Below are positions 7,904 to 14,098 of a stretch of 14,881 nt of DNA, piece by piece. This stretch comes from an uncultured Collinsella sp. (GTDB lineage: Bacteria; Actinomycetota; Coriobacteriia; Coriobacteriales; Coriobacteriaceae), in NCBI GenBank assembly GCA_900548815.1, contig URLR01000049.1, forward strand, positions 1 through 14,881, given 5' to 3'. Positions within the stretch are counted from its first letter, which is position 1; the number at the start of each line of letters is the position of its first letter. The translations under genes were made by a program, and so were the position numbers. The notes beneath the pieces are model-generated. The model saw only the letters and a program-made list of their open reading frames with translations. It had not been told where the DNA came from and did not search any database.

Positions 7904-9124
7904 CTAGTTCTCATCCTCAAACATACCACCCGCGACGACCTCATACATACGCTCGAGCTCCAAACGGTCCATCAAAAGTGGAACGGGGTACAGGGGATTG
8001 GCCTCGGCATCGGCATGCGCCGCCATCTCGGGAATGTCGGAGCGGCGAATGCCCAAGACATATTTGGGGATTCCCAGGGCCTCGTTCATGCGGTCGACCC
8101 AATCGATAAAGGCCTCGGCCGCAAGACTATCCTGCGCGGTAGCCGGCGCAATGCCCGCCATGCGAGCAAGATCGGCAAGCTTGGGGGCGGCGGCGTCACC
8201 ATAAGCGCGAAGCATGTGCGGCAGGATGATCGCGTTGGCCAAACCGTGCGGAATTCCGTATCGGCCGCCCAGACTGTGCGCGATGGCATGCACATATCCG
8301 ACATAGGAGCGGGTAAACGCAACGCCCGCCTTATACGCCGCCGAAAGCATATTGCGACGAGCGCGCATGTCGTCACCATGCTCATAGGCCTCGAGCAAAT
8401 TGTCGTGGATAAGCTGCACCGCCTGTCGCGCCATCTTACGCGTATAGGGCGTGGTGCTTCGCCCGATAAAGGCCTCAACGGCATGCGTCAGGGCATCCAT
8501 GCCCGTCTGCCCCGTAATGGAGGCGGGCAGACCGCGCGTAAACTCGGGGTCGTGCACCGCAAAGCGCGGAATAAGCACAAAGTCGTTAATGGGGTACTTG
8601 TAGTGCGTCTCGTCATCGGTGATAACCGCCGCGAGCGTGACTTCGCTTCCCGTGCCTGCCGTGGTGGGAACGGCGATGAGCAGCGGCAGGCGACGATGAA
8701 TCCGCAGCAGGCCGCGCATCTTGTTGATGGGCTTGTTTGGCTGCGTAATGCGCGCCCCCACGCCCTTGGCGCAGTCCATGGCCGAGCCACCGCCAAAGCC
8801 GATAATGGCCTGGCAGACGCTCTCTCGATACAGGGACGCCGCTTCTTCCACGTTTGAAACCGTGGGGTTCGCTGATGTTTTGGCATAGACCGCAACGCCA
8901 ACCCCCTGAGCCGTAAGCGCACGCTCGAGTGATGCCGTGAGCCCCAAACGTGCAATACCAGGGTCCGTCACGATAAGGACCTTCTGGATCGAGCGCTTTT
9001 GAAGCACCGCGGGCACATCCTCGGCATGCTCCAAAATGCGCGGCTCGGTATAGGGCAGGATCGGCAATGCAATGCGAAAAACCGTTTGATACGTTCGGCA
9101 CCAGGCGCGGCGGGCTAGATGCAT
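7904..9124 (-). CDS. Iron-containing (group III) alcohol dehydrogenase
   Basis: A 406-residue Fe-dependent alcohol dehydrogenase. The cofactor-binding GGGSAMDCAKG is at 111-121. The PTTAGTGSEVT loop is at 153-163. The four metal ligands match the FucO/AdhE pattern: D210 and H214 (GMDALTHAVEAF), H283 (HAIAHSLGG) and H293 (IPHGLANA). It should interconvert an alcohol and aldehyde with NAD(P)H in the cytoplasm. The ATG at 9124 has GGGAG about 8 bases upstream. The extra 20 or so basic residues at the N-terminus make it slightly longer than the usual 380-390. It is the first gene of an operon with the aldehyde dehydrogenase and is divergent from the rubrerythrin gene. Two matching inverted repeats upstream suggest a dedicated repressor. 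Confidence 0.95.
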   Translation of the reverse strand: MHLARRAWCRTYQTVFRIALPILPYTEPRILEHAEDVPAVLQKRSIQKVLIVTDPGIARLGLTASLERALTAQGVGVAVYAKTSANPTVSNVEEAASLYRESVCQAIIGFGGGSAMDCAKGVGARITQPNKPINKMRGLLRIHRRLPLLIAVPTTAGTGSEVTLAAVITDDETHYKYPINDFVLIPRFAVHDPEFTRGLPASITGQTGMDALTHAVEAFIGRSTTPYTRKMARQAVQLIHDNLLEAYEHGDDMRARRNMLSAAYKAGVAFTRSYVGYVHAIAHSLGGRYGIPHGLANAIILPHMLRAYGDAAAPKLADLARMAGIAPATAQDSLAAEAFIDWVDRMNEALGIPKYVLGIRRSDIPEMAAHADAEANPLYPVPLLMDRLELERMYEVVAGGMFEDEN

Positions 9125-9142
9125 AAAGGAAACTCCCTCATT

Positions 9143-9158
9143 TGTTGATTGGTCAACA
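9143..9158. promoter_or_regulatory. Operator-like inverted repeat 1 (TGTTGATTGGTCAACA)
   Basis: Perfect 6-bp arms TGTTGA/TCAACA around a 4-bp centre, starting 19 bases upstream of the alcohol dehydrogenase start codon. A second version lies at 9207-9222. A minus-strand TACAAT at 9176-9171 could be the -10 box, which would place this site at or just after the transcription start, where a bound repressor would block. That -10 has no convincing -35 partner. The short, centred palindrome fits a TetR- or similar-family dimer site; no regulator gene lies next to it. Confidence 0.6.
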
Positions 9159-9206
9159 TTTGCTCGACCGATTGTACTCAGCGGTGGTCAAAGACGGCCT
9201 GCCAAT

Positions 9207-9222
9207 CGTTAATCAATCAACA
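9207..9222. promoter_or_regulatory. Operator-like inverted repeat 2 (minus strand TGTTGATTGATTAACG)
   Basis: Matches the site at 9143-9158 at 13 of 16 positions when read on the minus strand, including the whole TGTTGATTG half. The centres are 64 bp apart, close to six helical turns, so two dimers would lie on the same face of the DNA. It lies between the divergent alcohol dehydrogenase and rubrerythrin promoters. Confidence 0.55.
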
Positions 9223-9268
9223 TCTTCATATCTCAAAATTGTTTTATTAAAAATCATTCCTAATAGGC

Positions 9269-9296
9269 TTCACATTTGGTTGCATTTATGGATAAT
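9269..9296 (+). promoter_or_regulatory. Probable sigma-70-type promoter of the rubrerythrin gene
   Basis: TTCACA (9269-9274) and GATAAT (9291-9296) are separated by 16 bases in an AT-rich stretch that contrasts with the GC-rich surroundings. Transcription would begin near 9303, giving a 5' leader of roughly 78 bases that contains a hairpin. Confidence 0.55.
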
Positions 9297-9315
9297 AGAA
9301 CTCGTCAAGACGCAC

Positions 9316-9344
9316 GTCCGGAGAGGGCCCTTACGGGACCGGAC
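9316..9344 (+). promoter_or_regulatory. Hairpin in the rubrerythrin 5' leader
   Basis: GTCCGG (9316-9321) pairs with CCGGAC (9339-9344), with an inner CCC/GGG pairing (9328-9330 with 9335-9337). An alternative CTCGTC/GACGAG pairing (9301-9306 with 9342-9347) overlaps it. It lies 37 bases before the start codon and has no T-tract, so it is not a terminator. It may stabilise the mRNA of a gene that is often highly expressed; this role is inferred. Confidence 0.45.
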
Positions 9345-9380
9345 GAGCGCACAATCGCCATCGATCGAAAGGATCGAATC

Positions 9381-9941
9381 ATGAAGTTTGTTTGCCCCGT
9401 TTGCGGTTATGTGGAAGAGTTCGACGGCGACCAGCTGCCCGAGGACTTCAAGTGCCCCCAGTGCGGCGTTCCCGGTTCTCGTTTCCTGAAGCAGGAGGAG
9501 GGCCAGCTCGAGTGGGCTGCCGAGCACGTCGTGGGCGTCGCCAAGATGGAGGGCGTCTCCGAGGACATCGTTGCCGACCTGCGCGCCAACTTTGAGGGCG
9601 AGTGCTCTGAGGTCGGTATGTACCTGGCCATGGCTCGCGTCGCTCATCGCGAGGGCTACCCCGAGATCGGCCTGTACTGGGAGAAGGCTGCCCACGAGGA
9701 GGCCGAGCACGCCGCCAAGTTCGCTGAGCTCCTGGGCGAGGTCGTGACCGACTCCACCAAGAAGAACCTCGAGATGCGCGTTGAGGCCGAGAACGGCGCC
9801 ACCGCCGGCAAGACCGATCTTGCCAAGCGCGCCAAGGCCGCTGGCCTCGATGCCATCCATGACACCGTGCACGAGATGGCTCGTGACGAGGCCCGCCACG
9901 GCAAGGCTTTTGCCGGCCTGCTTAAGCGCTACTTTGGCTAA
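9381..9941 (+). CDS. Reverse rubrerythrin (N-terminal rubredoxin domain)
   Basis: A 186-residue non-haem iron protein that reduces hydrogen peroxide in anaerobes. The rubredoxin-like Fe(Cys)4 domain comes first: C5-x-x-C8 and C25-x-x-C28 in VCPVCGY and KCPQCGVPG. The ferritin-like four-helix diiron domain follows, with NFEGECSEVGMYLAMA (70-85), HEEAEH (105-110) and RDEARH (168-173). This domain order is the reverse of classical rubrerythrin. ATG 9381 is chosen because AAAGGA lies seven bases upstream and the protein then starts directly at the rubredoxin fold; the frame stays open upstream into the AT-rich promoter. Codon use is strongly biased to GC-ending codons, as expected for a highly expressed gene. 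It is monocistronic, with its own promoter and terminator. Confidence 0.96.
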   Translation: MKFVCPVCGYVEEFDGDQLPEDFKCPQCGVPGSRFLKQEEGQLEWAAEHVVGVAKMEGVSEDIVADLRANFEGECSEVGMYLAMARVAHREGYPEIGLYWEKAAHEEAEHAAKFAELLGEVVTDSTKKNLEMRVEAENGATAGKTDLAKRAKAAGLDAIHDTVHEMARDEARHGKAFAGLLKRYFG

Positions 9942-9975
9942 GCCAACCGCTTGAGACATAACCTCTAGCTCGATG

Positions 9976-10005
9976 AGGCCCGGACCGCATGGTTCGGGCC
10001 TTTTT
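9976..10005 (+). terminator. Rho-independent terminator of the rubrerythrin gene
   Basis: An 11-bp stem, AGGCCCGGACC (9976-9986) with GGTTCGGGCCT (9991-10001), contains one G-U pair and a 4-base loop. It is followed by TTTTT (10001-10005). It begins 34 bases after the rubrerythrin stop. Confidence 0.94.
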
Positions 10006-10070
10006 GTGTCTCGAGGACTCGTTAACGCCCTGAAATAGGACCGCCTTAGGCATCGGCTTCTCGTCAAAAA

Positions 10071-10193
10071 CTAAGTGAGTAGACTTTTTGGAACTTGCCG
10101 AGCACACCATCCATATTGCTTTATAAAGCCGCAGGTAAATGACTTGTTGCAAAACGGCCTGGTCGCCAAAGTGCCAAAAGTCTACTCACTTAG
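10071..10193 (+). repeat. 123-bp inverted-repeat element, copy 2
   Basis: Ends in an 18-bp perfect inverted repeat (CTAAGTGAGTAGACTTTT at the left, its complement at the right). By hand count 101 of 123 positions match copy 3 without gaps. The best-conserved interior is the right part: GCAGGTA, then GCCTGGTCGCCAAAGTGC next to the right arm. It lies between the convergent rubrerythrin and nuclease-like genes, and its right end overlaps the last codons and stop of the nuclease-like gene. Both flanks start with AA, which could be a 2-bp duplication but may be chance. Confidence 0.95.
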
Positions 10194-11309
10194 AACCGTA
10201 GCCGTCCACGATCGAGCTGTTTTGTGTCTAACGGGCATCTTTCCGTCGATTACTCCCAATTTTGTCCAGTTAACGAATAGTTCAGACCGGAGTAATGCCT
10301 CAGCCCTTTGCTCATCTGAGCTTTTATCACGATATTCAGCATCGAGCATCCTGCATACGGTCTTAACGATCGCGCGGAATCTACCCTCATCGGATATCTG
10401 TCTGTGTGTCAGGAGAAGTACATCGTAGCCCATGGCCTGAAGGGCCGTCATGCGGTCAGCGTCACGCAAGCCATCCCCCGCGCGTCCGTGCGAGGCCTTT
10501 CCCTGACATTCAATGGCCACCTGTCGCCTACCGTCCGGCGAAGAAAGAAGTAGGTCGATATATACACGGGACTTTCCCACAATCGCTCGAGCACTTGTGT
10601 TTAGCATCACTTCAACATTAAGCTCTATGCCGCAAAAACCTTCGCCTCCCAGGGATCGCGGCAGTGCAAGTAGCAAATACGCCTCGACCTCAAAAGGCGA
10701 CGCGGCACCCAATGGAACGAGTTGCGATACCGCCATAAATCTATTGCCGTAACGCATCCCACAAACATCTGAACAAAAACGGTCAAGGTCTCCGCCCAAA
10801 ACCAAAGCGTCTCGACGCCATAAATTTGAGGCGGTGCCGTCCTCGGACGGGCAGCGCGCCCAACCGAACGTTGTCGAAATCGCACCCGAATCAATTGCAC
10901 GCGAAAGCTCCGTCTCAAGTAACGCCGGCAGGGCACACACCGCAAACAAGCCACACATCTCCGCCAATACCAAAAGAAGCTGAAGATCCGTCAGATGCCG
11001 TGACATGATGAATGCCGTCAGTAGAGGAGACGTAATCAAAAATCCATGCTCCGTTTCCAGCACGGATTCCCTGGGGAGCTCACCAAGAAACAGCCGCTGC
11101 CTAATGCTGGCAGGACAAGTCCGTTTGTTTCTCGTCCGAACCAATGTATGCAACGGAAAACCGAGCGCGACCGCAGCCGTCGGGTTGCGGGCGAGATCAT
11201 ATCGCTGCCGGTCTTCTTCCGGTCGTGGAAGCGGCGGACACAAAGCGCGGACTTGAGGAGGCAAACGCCAGTACCTAAAAGCCGATATGTCACAAAGTAG
11301 ATCCTTCAT
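10182..11309 (-). CDS. Putative nuclease-like protein, DUF559/Vsr-like C-terminal region
   Basis: A 375-residue protein. The N-terminus MKDLLCDISAFRYWRLPPQV resembles a family I associate with Coriobacteriia, in which large sets of paralogues share a 'DISAFRYW' start and a small nuclease-like C-terminus; this is recollection, not a search. Residues 248-320 carry the likely catalytic fold: D252 (VYIDLLL), E267-C-Q269-G-K271 (AIECQGKASHG), D283/D285-R286, then a VLLLTHRQI strand. This matches the D...E-x-[D/Q/K] and downstream D-x-x-R pattern of DUF559/Vsr-like PD-(D/E)XK proteins. The ATG at 11309 fits the family start; a GTG lies two codons upstream. Neither has a clear ribosome binding site. 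The last four residues (VLSE) and the TAG stop come from repeat copy 2. A GC content visibly lower than its neighbours and flanking element copies suggest an accessory gene. A phage-defence or toxin-antitoxin role is possible but not shown. Confidence 0.7.
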   Translation of the reverse strand: MKDLLCDISAFRYWRLPPQVRALCPPLPRPEEDRQRYDLARNPTAAVALGFPLHTLVRTRNKRTCPASIRQRLFLGELPRESVLETEHGFLITSPLLTAFIMSRHLTDLQLLLVLAEMCGLFAVCALPALLETELSRAIDSGAISTTFGWARCPSEDGTASNLWRRDALVLGGDLDRFCSDVCGMRYGNRFMAVSQLVPLGAASPFEVEAYLLLALPRSLGGEGFCGIELNVEVMLNTSARAIVGKSRVYIDLLLSSPDGRRQVAIECQGKASHGRAGDGLRDADRMTALQAMGYDVLLLTHRQISDEGRFRAIVKTVCRMLDAEYRDKSSDEQRAEALLRSELFVNWTKLGVIDGKMPVRHKTARSWTATVLSE

Positions 11310-11392
11310 AGGCACAGGAGAACACGAATTTCAACCCAGTCAGTCACGCATTGGCGCGAACGCACCAAAAATGGCGCCGAACGGACTGCCAA

Positions 11393-11458
11393 GTTTTCAA
11401 CAGCCCTCCCCAACTGGCCAAAAGCTTGTCGAGAGCTGGACGAAGCCCTGTTGAAAAC
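11393..11458. repeat. 11-bp inverted repeat upstream of the nuclease-like gene
   Basis: GTTTTCAACAG (11393-11403) and CTGTTGAAAAC (11448-11458) are perfect complements around a 44-base spacer that holds further small self-complementary pieces (AGCTT, AGCTGG). Seven Ts follow at 11463-11469 on the plus strand. It lies in the 5' region of the minus-strand nuclease-like gene, about 85-150 bases before its start. It could be an operator, a leader hairpin or another intergenic repeat. The T-tract is on the wrong strand to terminate the upstream regulator gene. The remainder of the 11310-11605 gap is repeat copy 3 and non-coding sequence. Confidence 0.55.
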
Positions 11459-11490
11459 CCCATTTTTTTCTCATGCAGAAGCTTTACGCG

Positions 11491-11613
11491 GCAAGTGAGT
11501 AGACTTTTTTGAACATTCCGAGCAGGCCGGTCTTCCTGCTTTTCAAAACCGCAGGTAGATAGCTTGTTACAAAACTGCCTGGTCGCCAAAGTGCTAAAAG
11601 TCTACTCACTTAG
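11491..11613 (+). repeat. 123-bp inverted-repeat element, copy 3
   Basis: Same length and orientation as copies 1 and 2. The first two bases are GC instead of CT, leaving 16 bp of perfect terminal repeat. The right end (TCTACTCACTTAG) is intact. It separates the start of the nuclease-like gene from the end of the PdxR gene; its right end overlaps the PdxR stop codon. No target-site duplication is visible (ACGCG on the left, ATTGC on the right). Confidence 0.95.
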
Positions 11614-13042
11614 ATTGCAGAGTGCCCCCCATTAGCTGCAATTCCAAGGTAGTTAGTACTTTTGGACTCAGGTCGTCATACTGGACAAGAATATGAGTTG
11701 AGTTTTCAGGGGCAGATGCGCCATCGGCACACCAAAAACAGTCACCGATATCGATAAAAGGGATGCTCGAGCGCGTGAGGGCCCGTGCAATAGTGCTTCC
11801 GCCCGTTCCACGCTCCGCAACCACGGTGCAGTAAAGGCCCGCGTCTGCGTGTTCGATCGAGACTTCCCCTGCCGGAAATGCCTTCCGTACAAGCGCCGCC
11901 AGGCCATCACGCGCCTCGCGAGCACGAACGCGCACGCGGTTCACATGTCGCTCGTAATCACCCGATTCCAGCAAACGAGCCAAAGCGACCTGGTCAACAG
12001 AACTCACCGACGAGGCGTAAAAACCAAGGTTGCGCCTAAACCGCTCCATTAGCTCATCGGGCAGCACCATGTACGCTAGACGCAACGCCGATGACAGGCT
12101 CTTCGAAAACGTGTTGGTGTAGATAACCGACTGGGAGGCATCGATCGACGCGAGCGCGGGAATTGGCTTGCCGGCAAGGCGAAACTCACAATCAAAGTCA
12201 TCTTCGATGAGATACCGACCTAGTCGCTCAGCGGCCCAGCTCAGAAGCGCATAGCGACGCGCAATGCTCGTCACAAGACCGGTCGGATACTGATGGGACG
12301 GCATCAGGTGAAGGACATCGGTCCCGCTTTTCTGCAGAGTGCTCAAGTCCACGCCCTCATCATCCAACGGGATATGTCGAACTTTGCAGCCCATAGCCTG
12401 ATAGATACGCGTCAGACGCAAATAGCCCGGGTCCTCAACGGCATACACCTTGTCAGCGCCAAGCAACTGAACCAACATGGTATCGAGCAGCTGGGCGCCT
12501 GCACCAATAACAATGTTGTTGGGGTCGACATTCATGCCCCTTGTCCCACGCAGATGGTGAGCAATTGCGCGTCGCAGCCGAGCGGTGCCCTGCGCCGGTG
12601 CGGGCGAAAAAATTTCGCGCTCATCTTCGGATGCCAGCGTCGCCCGTAGTGCGCTTTGCCAAAGCCGCGCCGCCTCCAAAGCGGAAGGAGAAAGTGCATC
12701 GAACAGCTCGACCTGTCCGTTGACATCATGCGCGCTGAGGCCCACAGAGACGGTATCTCGGTCGATGCCCTGCGAAGCCAAAGGCAAAACCGGTGCATCC
12801 GGAAGCTTGCAAGCGTAGTAGCCACGACGCGGCATTGAGCAAATATAGCCCTCAGCGAGTAACTGGCTATATGCATTCTCGATGGTAATAACACTGATTC
12901 CCAGATGACTGGCAAAGGCGCGCTTGGACGGCAGATGCTCCCCCGCCGCAATGCGTCCAGCTACGATATCATCTCGAATTTGCTGGTAAACATACTCATA
13001 GAGCGATGCTTCGCCGCGTTTTTCCAAATTGTAGTCAAGCAT
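11606..13042 (-). CDS. pdxR: MocR/GntR-family regulator, likely PdxR
   Basis: A 478-residue fusion of a GntR winged helix-turn-helix (about 13-75: SLYEYVYQQIRDDIVAGR, LPSKRAFASHLGIS, TIENAYSQLLAEGYI, RRGYY) to a fold-type I aminotransferase-like domain (about 115-470). The PLP-lysine is K314 in TNTFSKSLS and the pyridine-contacting Asp is in EDDFDCEFR (280-288). MocR proteins next to pdxS usually are PdxR, which senses PLP and controls PLP synthase, and this one is divergent from pdxST; the name rests on that context. I chose ATG 13042, with AGGTGAT about 6 bases upstream. The frame extends to a TTG at 13075, but that lies within the operator-like palindrome. The stop (TGA) falls inside repeat copy 3, and the last two residues (SK) are encoded at that junction. 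Confidence 0.9.
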   Translation of the reverse strand: MLDYNLEKRGEASLYEYVYQQIRDDIVAGRIAAGEHLPSKRAFASHLGISVITIENAYSQLLAEGYICSMPRRGYYACKLPDAPVLPLASQGIDRDTVSVGLSAHDVNGQVELFDALSPSALEAARLWQSALRATLASEDEREIFSPAPAQGTARLRRAIAHHLRGTRGMNVDPNNIVIGAGAQLLDTMLVQLLGADKVYAVEDPGYLRLTRIYQAMGCKVRHIPLDDEGVDLSTLQKSGTDVLHLMPSHQYPTGLVTSIARRYALLSWAAERLGRYLIEDDFDCEFRLAGKPIPALASIDASQSVIYTNTFSKSLSSALRLAYMVLPDELMERFRRNLGFYASSVSSVDQVALARLLESGDYERHVNRVRVRAREARDGLAALVRKAFPAGEVSIEHADAGLYCTVVAERGTGGSTIARALTRSSIPFIDIGDCFWCADGASAPENSTHILVQYDDLSPKVLTTLELQLMGGTLQSK

Positions 13043-13054
13043 GAGCCTATCACC

Positions 13055-13100
13055 TGACCTTATTAGGTCATTCAATCTGGTATTAGTCTGACCTTGTAAT
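13055..13100. promoter_or_regulatory. Operator-like repeats in the pdxR-pdxS intergenic region
   Basis: A perfect palindrome TGACCT-TATT-AGGTCA (13055-13070) is followed by a third TGACCT half-site (13089-13094). TATTAG also repeats at 13061 and 13081, exactly 20 bp or about two helical turns apart. MocR regulators often bind repeated half-sites in the divergent promoter region, so this is the best candidate PdxR site, covering the pdxR start region and the pdxS upstream region. A possible pdxS promoter (TTGTAA at 13095-13100, then TATTTC after 17 bases) is weak, which would fit an activated promoter. Confidence 0.55.
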
Positions 13101-13187
13101 TATCTCGAAAACTGAGTATTTCGCCATACCTAGCTCCCCGATAGGATGTTCCGTCAAGCAATGCACATGCCAACCAAGGGAGCAACC

Positions 13188-14078
13188 ATGGCAGAACAGA
13201 CCAGCAAGGCCGATCGCGTCAAACTCAATCGCGAACTCGCGCAGATGCTCAAGGGCGGCGTCATCATGGACGTCACCACGCCCGAGCAGGCACGCATCGC
13301 CGAGGAGGCAGGCGCCTGCGCCGTCATGGCACTCGAGCGCATCCCGGCCGACATCCGCGCCGCAGGCGGCGTCTCGCGCATGAGCGACCCCAAGATGATC
13401 AAGGGCATCCAAGAGGCCGTCTCCATCCCCGTCATGGCCAAGTGCCGCATCGGTCACATTGTCGAGGCGCAGGTCCTACAGGCCATCGAGATCGATTACA
13501 TCGACGAGTCCGAGGTTCTCTCCCCCGCTGATGACGTCTATCACATCGACAAGACCCAGTTTGACGTGCCGTTTGTCTGCGGCGCCCGCGATCTGGGCGA
13601 GGCGTTGCGCCGTGTTGCCGAGGGCGCCACTATGATTCGCACCAAGGGTGAGCCGGGTACGGGCGACGTCGTTCAGGCCGTGCGTCACATGCGCAAGATC
13701 CAAAAGCAGATCCGCGACGTTGTTGCCCTGCGCGACGACGAGCTCTTTGAGGCAGCCAAGCAACTGCAGGTTCCGGTCGAGCTGGTACGCGAGGTCCATG
13801 CCACGGGCAAGCTTCCCGTCGTGAACTTTGCCGCCGGCGGTGTAGCGACCCCGGCCGATGCCGCGCTGATGATGCAGCTGGGTGCCGAGGGCGTCTTTGT
13901 CGGCTCGGGCATCTTTAAGAGCGGCGACCCCGCCAAGCGCGCCGCTGCCATCGTCAAGGCCGTGGCAAACTTCACCGATGCCAGGCTCATCGCCGAGCTT
14001 TCGGAGGACCTGGGCGAGGCCATGGTGGGCATTAACGCCGACGAAATCGAGATTATCATGGAAGAGCGCGGGCGCTAG
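13188..14078 (+). CDS. pdxS: Pyridoxal 5'-phosphate synthase subunit PdxS
   Basis: A 296-residue (beta/alpha)8-barrel synthase that builds PLP from ribose 5-phosphate, glyceraldehyde 3-phosphate and the ammonia delivered by PdxT. Catalytic residues are in place: D28 (GGVIMDVT), the Schiff-base Lys85 (VMAKCRIGH) and the second lysine K153 (RTKGEPGTGD). The GEPGTG phosphate loop is at 154-159 and FAAGGVATPADAALMMQLG is the second phosphate site. Length and sequence are typical, with no visible damage. ATG 13188 has GGGAG about six bases upstream; an in-frame ATG at 13146 has no ribosome binding site. pdxT follows after 20 bases in the same transcript. The family forms a dodecamer that binds twelve PdxT subunits. 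Confidence 0.98.
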   Translation: MAEQTSKADRVKLNRELAQMLKGGVIMDVTTPEQARIAEEAGACAVMALERIPADIRAAGGVSRMSDPKMIKGIQEAVSIPVMAKCRIGHIVEAQVLQAIEIDYIDESEVLSPADDVYHIDKTQFDVPFVCGARDLGEALRRVAEGATMIRTKGEPGTGDVVQAVRHMRKIQKQIRDVVALRDDELFEAAKQLQVPVELVREVHATGKLPVVNFAAGGVATPADAALMMQLGAEGVFVGSGIFKSGDPAKRAAAIVKAVANFTDARLIAELSEDLGEAMVGINADEIEIIMEERGR

Positions 14079-14098
14079 TCCAGCAGAAAGGATCGCAC

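Noticed and set aside
7586..8857. 423-codon plus-strand frame over the dehydrogenase genes
   Set aside because: Antisense shadow spanning two real genes and their junction; no domain seen.
9171..9191. TTGACC/TACAAT as a full minus-strand promoter for the alcohol dehydrogenase
   Set aside because: The two boxes are only 9 bases apart, far below the usual 16-18; TACAAT remains only a possible -10.
11344..11589. 81-codon minus-strand frame between pdxR and the nuclease-like gene
   Set aside because: It runs through repeat copy 3 and the inverted repeat, has no good ribosome binding site, and its sequence is explained by these repeats.
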